Assembly (NCBI RefSeq): GCF_022370755.2 | Contig: NZ_CP092364.2 | Span: 2,356,001 to 2,420,000 of the forward strand | Length of the DNA stretch: 64,000 nucleotides | Direction of reading: 5' to 3' | Source: Mycolicibacterium goodii | Lineage (GTDB): Bacteria > Actinomycetota > Actinomycetes > Mycobacteriales > Mycobacteriaceae | Program-made: the position numbers and the translations under genes | Shown here: piece after piece, positions 59,279 to 64,000 of the stretch | Position numbering within the stretch: position 1 is the stretch's first letter | How the letters are laid out: each line of letters begins with the position of its first letter | Notes under the pieces: generated by a model | Seen by the model: the letters and a program-made list of their open reading frames with translations, nothing else | Database searches by the model: none | What the model was told of the DNA's origin: nothing

Positions 59279-60291
59279 ACGTCAGCCGTCGCGACCTGGG
59301 GCGATTCGCAACGCTTGCGGCCGGCGCCGTGACGCTGGCCGCATGCGCTTCGTCGCAGGAAGACAGTGGTGCTCCGCCGGCGCCCACGCACGCCATGAAT
59401 CCTGTCAAGCAGATCGATGCGGGGGATCTCAGCATCGGCTACACCGAAGCGGGACCGGCGGACGGCCGACCGGTCGTCCTACTGCACGGGTGGCCCTACG
59501 ACATCCACAGCTACGCCGACGTATCGGCGCTGCTCGCCGAGCGCGGATACCGGGTCATCGTTCCGTACCTGCGGGGGTTCGGCACCACCCGGTTCATGTC
59601 CGCCGACACGTTCCGCAATGGGCAGCAGGCCGCGCTCGGACGCGACGTCGTCGCGCTGATGGATGCGCTCGACATCCCGCAAGCCATCGTGGGCGGCTAT
59701 GACTGGGGTGGACGCTCGGCCAATGTCGTCGCGGCGTTGTGGCCGCGACGGTGCGCGGGGCTGGTCGCTGTCAGCGGCTACATCGTCGTCAACTTGGCCG
59801 CCAATCGGAAGCCGTTGCCACCTGCGGCCGAACACGGTTGGTGGTACCAGTACTACTTCGCCACTCCGCGCGGGGAACTGGGTTACCGCGAGCACACCAA
59901 GGAGTTCAACCGTCTCATCTGGACCGAAGCGTCCCCGCTGTGGAAGTTCGACGATGCCACCTACGACCTCTCGGCGTCGGCGTTCGACAATCCCGACCAC
60001 GTCGACATCGTGGTACACAACTACCGGTGGCGGCTGAGCCTCGCACCGGGTGAGCCGCGTTATGACGCCGACGAAAAGCGCCTCGCCGCGAAGCCGCCCA
60101 TCACCGTCCCGACGATCACCATCGGCAGCGACTTCGACGGAGCCGCCAAGGATGGCAGCTCCTACCGCTCGCTCTACACCGGCCCCTACGAGCACCGCAT
60201 CCTGAATGGGATTGGGCACAATGTGCCGCAGGAAGCACCGGATGCGTTCGTCACCGCTGTCGTAGACGTCGATCGTCAGCGCGCGAAGTGA
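59275..60291 (+). CDS. Tat/lipoprotein-type alpha/beta hydrolase (epoxide hydrolase-like)
   Basis: This 338-aa hydrolase begins MNVSRRDLGRFATLAAGAVT, a twin-arginine motif (SRRDLGR) followed by a lipobox-like AACASS, so it may be exported as a lipoprotein. The mature part has the fold PVVLLHGWPYDIHSYA (oxyanion HGWP), nucleophile Asp in VGGYDWGGRSANVVA, and catalytic His in GIGHNVPQEAP, which matches epoxide hydrolases/haloalkane dehalogenases. An Asp nucleophile with Tat export is uncommon. Overlaps the SDR stop by 4 bp; 10 bp before the second hydrolase. Confidence 0.85.
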   Translation: MNVSRRDLGRFATLAAGAVTLAACASSQEDSGAPPAPTHAMNPVKQIDAGDLSIGYTEAGPADGRPVVLLHGWPYDIHSYADVSALLAERGYRVIVPYLRGFGTTRFMSADTFRNGQQAALGRDVVALMDALDIPQAIVGGYDWGGRSANVVAALWPRRCAGLVAVSGYIVVNLAANRKPLPPAAEHGWWYQYYFATPRGELGYREHTKEFNRLIWTEASPLWKFDDATYDLSASAFDNPDHVDIVVHNYRWRLSLAPGEPRYDADEKRLAAKPPITVPTITIGSDFDGAAKDGSSYRSLYTGPYEHRILNGIGHNVPQEAPDAFVTAVVDVDRQRAK

Positions 60292-60301
60292 AAGGACCGA
60301 C

Positions 60302-61243
60302 ATGTCAATCTTGTCGCGACAACCCATCGCCGACACTGTCGCTCGGGTGTTCGCAGCAACAATCAACCCGGCACCGAAGGCCGCGGTGCGCTTCCCGGCC
60401 ATCGTCGGCCGCACGTCTGAGGTGACGATCCCCAGCCGCCACGGTCCGGTCGACGCGACGCTCTACCACCCGCCGACGACGCCCAAGGGCGTGTACGTCA
60501 ACATCCACGGCGGCGGCTTCGTGGTCGGGCATCGGGAGCAGGACGATCCTTGGTGCCGCTACCTGGCGCAGCACGCCGGTGTCGTGGTCGTCAACACCGA
60601 CTACGTGCTGGCTCCGGGGCATCGTTTTCCCGCTGCGCCGCAACAGGTTCACGACATCGTTCGCTGGGCCGCCGGTGCCGACCGGGATTGGGCCGGTGCG
60701 AAGGTGTGCGTGGGCGGGCAGAGCGCCGGAGGTAGTCTCGCCGCGGCGGCCTCGCGGTTGGCGCTGGAAAACGGTGATCCCGCAATCGCTTTGCAGGTAC
60801 TGCACTATGCGCCGCTCGATCTGGTGACGCCGACCCGCGAGAAGTCGTCGGCGCTTGGCGCGAGGGCGGTGCTCAAGCCGTGGATGGGCGAGGTGTTCGA
60901 CACCGCTTACGTTCCCGACCCGGCCCAGCGGCGCGACCGGTTGGCGTCGCCGGCGTGGGGTCCCAACGCGACCGACATCGCCGGCATCGCGCCCGCGGTG
61001 GTGGTGACCGCCGAATACGACCGCCTGCGCGACGAAGCCCGCAGGTACGCGGATGCACTGGCGGCCGTCGGAGCGCTTGTCGAGTACTACGAGGTGGCCG
61101 GCGTCGACCACGGGTACAACATCATGAGCGACGCGGCCGATATCACGCTCGAGGCCTACGCGCGCATCACCGAGCATGTGGTCCGCGCGATCGGCGACGC
61201 TCCCCGTCACATCGGCGAACGCGACCGGGTCATACCGAGTTGA
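60302..61243 (+). CDS. Alpha/beta hydrolase, HSL-type acetyl hydrolase/lipase
   Basis: This 313-aa HSL-family esterase has the HGGG oxyanion motif in VNIHGGGFVVGHREQ, the nucleophile Ser in CVGGQSAGGSLAAAAS, and Asp/His in VVVTAEYDRLRDEARRYA and EVAGVDHGYNIMSD. The order fits LipN/LipR-like mycobacterial lipases. It follows the Tat-type hydrolase by 10 bp and closes the SDR-hydrolase-hydrolase operon. Convergent with the third GMC gene (48 bp). Confidence 0.92.
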   Translation: MSILSRQPIADTVARVFAATINPAPKAAVRFPAIVGRTSEVTIPSRHGPVDATLYHPPTTPKGVYVNIHGGGFVVGHREQDDPWCRYLAQHAGVVVVNTDYVLAPGHRFPAAPQQVHDIVRWAAGADRDWAGAKVCVGGQSAGGSLAAAASRLALENGDPAIALQVLHYAPLDLVTPTREKSSALGARAVLKPWMGEVFDTAYVPDPAQRRDRLASPAWGPNATDIAGIAPAVVVTAEYDRLRDEARRYADALAAVGALVEYYEVAGVDHGYNIMSDAADITLEAYARITEHVVRAIGDAPRHIGERDRVIPS

Positions 61244-61291
61244 CCAGGTGAGCACGGCGACGAACCCGCCAGGTCATGGGGTGCGACCGAC

Positions 61292-62977
61292 TCATTCCAG
61301 GATCGCCCGAGCTGCGCGCTCTGCGAGCAGCATGACCGGCGCGTTGGTGTTCCCGGACGTGATCCTCGGCATCGCCGAAGCATCAGCCACTCGAAGACCG
61401 GCGACGCGAAATACGCGGAAGTCCGTGTCGAGGACGGTCGCGGCCGACCGCGGCAGGCCGTGCGCGTCAAAGGCCCCCATCGCGCAGGTGCCCACCGGGT
61501 GGAAGATGGTGGTACCCAGTTCACAAGCAGCCTTCTGCAGGTCTTCGTCACTCACCAGTTGCGGGCCGGGAAGCATCTCCTCCGGGCAGTAGCGCGCCAG
61601 GGCCGGCGCCGCCATGATTTTCCGGGTCATTCGGAGGCCGCGCACCGCGATTTCACGATCGGCGTCCATGGACAGGTAGTTGCATGAGATCTTCGGGTCG
61701 GTCAGCGGATCCGCGCCGGCCATGCGCACATGACCCCGCGAGGTGGGTCTCAGGTTGCAGACCGAGGGAGTGATGGCTCCGAAGGGATGCAGCGGTTCGC
61801 CGAACTTCGGTAGGGACAAGGGCTGCACATGCCACTCCAGATCAGGGCTGGCCAGCGCGGGGTCACTTTTGGCGAAAGCCCCCAGCGTGGACGGCGGCAT
61901 CGTCATGGGGCCTGATCGCAGCAGCAGGTACTGAATTCCCATGCCTGCGCGGGTGATCCAATTTCGGTAGAGGGTGTTGACGGTTCGCGCGCCGCGGATC
62001 CGGTAGACCGTTCGAAGCTGTAGATGATCCTGGAGATTTTCACCGACTCCGGGCAGATCGACGGCCACCGGCACGTGATGCCGGGTGAGCAGCCGGGCCG
62101 GTCCCAGACCCGAGACCTGCATCAGATGCGGCGAGCCGATGGCTCCGGAACTCAAGATGACCTCCCGGCGGGCTCGAACGTCGATGATCTGATCGTCTTT
62201 GAGCAGACGCACGCCGGTCACGCGGTGTTGCGCCGTGGTCCACGCCCCGCGACGAAGATCATCGCGGACCTGATCGTCCATCAACAGTCGTAATGCTCGG
62301 GTTCGTGTGTAGACGGTGAGGTTGGGCCGGTGAGTTACCGGGTGCAGGAACGCATCAGCCATCGACCAGCGCCTGCCGCGCCGTTGATTGACATGAAAAT
62401 ACGCGCTGCCGGAGTTGTCGCCCCGATTGAACTCATCGATCGGCTCGATGCCCAACTGGGCGGCGGCGGTCTGCCAGGCGTCCAGAATCTTCCAACGCAC
62501 CCGCGGCCGCTCGACTCGGATCTCACCGCCGACGCCGTGCCACTCGTCGGCGCCGCCGAAGTAGTCTTCCAGCTGCTTGTATATGGCCAGTGTCTGGCCT
62601 GGACGGTCTGGGCCGCCCCAAAGCCATCGTTCGTCTCCGGTAGCTTGCGCCCACAGTTCGTAATCGCTGGCCTGGCCGCGCATGTGGATCATGGCGTTGA
62701 TCGACGAGCAGCCGCCGATCACGCGGCCCCGCGCGTAGATGATGCTGCGCCCAGCCAGACCGGGATCGGGCTCAGTCGTGAAGCACCAGTCGGTGCGGGG
62801 GTTGGCAATGGTGTAGAGATAGCCCACCGGCACCTTGATCCAGAACCAGTTGTCCTCTCCGCCGGCCTCGATCAAGAGCACACGGTGATCGGGGTTGGCG
62901 CTGAGCCGATTGGCGAGCAGGCAGCCCGCACTGCCTGCTCCCACGATGATGAAGTCGAACTCGGCCACAGGGCTCAT
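61292..62977 (-). CDS. GMC-family FAD-dependent oxidoreductase
   Basis: This is a 561-aa flavoprotein starting MSPVAEFDFIIVGAGSAGCL at 62977. The FAD motif is followed by VLLIEAGGEDNWFWIKVPVG and the GMC signature GRVIGGCSSINAMIHMRGQA. VILSSGAIGSPHLMQVSGLG is the second signature. The active site has TIFHPVGTCAMGAFDAHGLP and SGNTNAPVMLLAERAARAI. GGAGG lies 13 bp upstream. The sequence is close to choline/alcohol dehydrogenase-type GMC enzymes (BetA-like). Convergent with the HSL lipase. Confidence 0.92.
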   Translation of the reverse strand: MSPVAEFDFIIVGAGSAGCLLANRLSANPDHRVLLIEAGGEDNWFWIKVPVGYLYTIANPRTDWCFTTEPDPGLAGRSIIYARGRVIGGCSSINAMIHMRGQASDYELWAQATGDERWLWGGPDRPGQTLAIYKQLEDYFGGADEWHGVGGEIRVERPRVRWKILDAWQTAAAQLGIEPIDEFNRGDNSGSAYFHVNQRRGRRWSMADAFLHPVTHRPNLTVYTRTRALRLLMDDQVRDDLRRGAWTTAQHRVTGVRLLKDDQIIDVRARREVILSSGAIGSPHLMQVSGLGPARLLTRHHVPVAVDLPGVGENLQDHLQLRTVYRIRGARTVNTLYRNWITRAGMGIQYLLLRSGPMTMPPSTLGAFAKSDPALASPDLEWHVQPLSLPKFGEPLHPFGAITPSVCNLRPTSRGHVRMAGADPLTDPKISCNYLSMDADREIAVRGLRMTRKIMAAPALARYCPEEMLPGPQLVSDEDLQKAACELGTTIFHPVGTCAMGAFDAHGLPRSAATVLDTDFRVFRVAGLRVADASAMPRITSGNTNAPVMLLAERAARAILE

Positions 62978-63221
62978 TTCCGGCACCGTTCCTCCGTCGC
63001 AGTCGGATGCGTGTCCCAGTGTGCGCGATGGCAGTCCCGTGCACCGAGCACGCCACGGGAATGTGCGCCGGCTGATGACTGACTGTCGCCGTTCGGCCGG
63101 CCATCTACCGGCTTGAGGGGCTCGGCGCGAGCCAAGCAGGTCTATCCTCGCGCATACAAACTGGCCCGGCGAAGCAGTCCGCAACAGATGGGCGGACGCA
63201 CGGGTAGCCGTAGGGGGTGCG

Positions 63222-63782
63222 ATGGCTCGGTCGGATGCCGACGGTGATGATGACGACGACCTCGGCGAGCCCACCGGCAACGAAGCGGTCTCGGGCGACT
63301 TCGTGTGGGACGAAGAAGAATCTGAGGTGCTGCGGGCGGCGCTGATCGACGCCAAACTGGCCGCCTCGGCGGGCTCGATCCGCGCGCTTCTCAGAGCGGC
63401 GCAGAAAGAGGTGTCTCTCAGCCCCGCCGAAGAGGCGGCGTTGATTCGGCGGATCGACGCTGGGCGACGGGCTTCGCGGCTGCTGGGACAAGCCGCCGAG
63501 GACGGAAACGCGCTGCCCGACGCACAACGCAGCGAGTTGACCCGGATCGTCCGTGACGGCGAAGACGCACGAGATGATCTGGTGAGAGCGCATCTGCGTC
63601 TTGTGGTGATGGTCGCGAAACGCTATGTCGGGCGCAGCACTGCGTTCGTGGATATGGTCCAGGTAGGCGAACTCGGTCTGATGCGTGCAGTCGAGAAGTT
63701 CGACTCCGCGAACGGTTACCGCTTCGCCACGTACGCCACATGGTGGGTACGGCAGGCGATCACCAGGACCATGGCACCTTGA
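63222..63782 (+). CDS. SigA-like sigma factor truncated after region 2
   Basis: This 186-aa protein matches mycobacterial SigA (HrdB) from region 1.2 through 2.4. FVWDEEESEVLRAAL parallels the SigA start of that region, RAHLRLVVMVAKRYVGR and FVDMVQVGELGLMRAVEKFD are core region 2, and YRFATYATWWVRQAITRTMA is region 2.3-2.4. SigA would continue with ADQARTIR, but here the frame stops at TMAP. Regions 3 and 4 are absent altogether: only 102 bp remain before the next gene's end. The acidic N-terminus is short. No internal stop or frameshift is seen. It could be a -10-only sigma, an anti-SigA competitor, or a decayed paralogue. Confidence 0.8.
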   Translation: MARSDADGDDDDDLGEPTGNEAVSGDFVWDEEESEVLRAALIDAKLAASAGSIRALLRAAQKEVSLSPAEEAALIRRIDAGRRASRLLGQAAEDGNALPDAQRSELTRIVRDGEDARDDLVRAHLRLVVMVAKRYVGRSTAFVDMVQVGELGLMRAVEKFDSANGYRFATYATWWVRQAITRTMAP

Positions 63783-63884
63783 ATGACCTGAACCGCATGC
63801 GCAGATCGGCTTTCGCGGCGCGCTTCGACTCGGATACATTTTCGAAGCGAGCGGGGCGGTCGTGGGCCATCCCGCCGATCGGTT

Positions 63885-64000
63885 CTACGGCGTGCTCTGG
63901 CAGAACCGGATGGTGTTGGAGAACGGGTCGATGACTTGCATGGTGGGTCCGCCGGGAGCGTCGTCGTCGATGCCTGGGTACATGCGCGGGTAGCCGGTGG
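63885..64000 (-). CDS. VOC/glyoxalase-family protein, C-terminal part
   Basis: The last 38 codons of a gene entering from the right edge read TGYPRMYPGIDDDAPGGPTM then QVIDPFSNTIRFCQSTP and a TAG stop at 63885-63887. DPFSNTIRFC matches the terminal DPxGNxIRF strand of vicinal-oxygen-chelate/bleomycin-resistance proteins. Metal-binding His residues would lie outside the window. Convergent with the SigA-like gene. Confidence 0.75.
   Translation of the reverse strand, partial: TGYPRMYPGIDDDAPGGPTMQVIDPFSNTIRFCQSTP

Noticed and set aside
1..64000. Insertion sequences, phage genes, CRISPR arrays, tRNA or rRNA genes.
   Set aside because: No transposase or integrase-like proteins, no regularly spaced repeats, and no tRNA- or rRNA-like sequence noticed on reading; tRNAscan-SE and repeat search would confirm.

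Overview
This 64 kb window is high-GC actinobacterial DNA, most likely from a rapidly growing mycobacterium (Mycolicibacterium, M. smegmatis/M. fortuitum-like). The indications are a carboxylic acid reductase, an NDMA-type (mycofactocin-linked) alcohol dehydrogenase, two F420/deazaflavin-type enzymes, a mycobacterial SAM methyltransferase of the TIGR00027 type, an Rv0910-like SRPBCC protein, a SigH paralogue, a truncated SigA paralogue and a streptomycin kinase resembling APH(3'')-Ic. It is accessory and catabolic chromosome. I see no rRNA, tRNA, insertion sequence, phage or CRISPR array.

Region by region. 0-3 kb holds a partial HAD hydrolase, a RibD-like reductase, and a histidine kinase convergent with a LuxR-type response regulator. 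3-5 kb is a minus-strand run of four overlapping genes: LLM monooxygenase, 63-aa ORF, SigH-like sigma factor, 35-aa membrane peptide. 5-10 kb has a GMC oxidoreductase and carboxylic acid reductase. 10-21 kb is mixed: orphan amino-acid binding lipoprotein, proline-rich secreted protein, serine deaminase, LysM3-esterase fusion, zeta-toxin/ParD-like pair with a 42-bp inverted repeat, FKBP lipoprotein, second GMC oxidoreductase, methyltransferase, acyltransferase. 21-30 kb has an MBL hydrolase divergent from an SDR/TetR operon, then a hydroxyacid dehydrogenase/IclR operon divergent from an MHS transporter, and an HxlR regulator. 30-36.5 kb has ferritin-like and SRPBCC proteins, a MarR/FUSC pair, MOSC, an orphan PIN protein and a streptomycin kinase.

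36.6-54.2 kb is the largest coherent block. A PucR regulator, MHS transporter, M20 peptidase and IclR regulator precede a seven-gene minus-strand operon (ThDP enzyme, enoyl-CoA hydratase, CoA-transferase, two acyl-CoA dehydrogenases, cupin, SDR). That operon is divergent from a five-gene plus-strand operon (NDMA-type alcohol dehydrogenase, aldehyde dehydrogenase, MHS transporter, SnoaL-like protein, NmrA-like protein). The same TACGTA-based palindromic sites lie upstream of the IclR gene and in the divergent promoter, so one regulator may control the block. The gene set suggests CoA-dependent breakdown of an unidentified acid with an aldehyde intermediate.

54-64 kb holds a Ddn-like reductase, a secreted serine hydrolase, a lysozyme-like secreted protein, TetR with an internally deleted SDR remnant, an SDR followed by two alpha/beta hydrolases, a third GMC oxidoreductase, a SigA-like protein that stops after region 2, and a partial VOC protein.

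All assignments come from reading sequence and recognising motifs. No database search was run.
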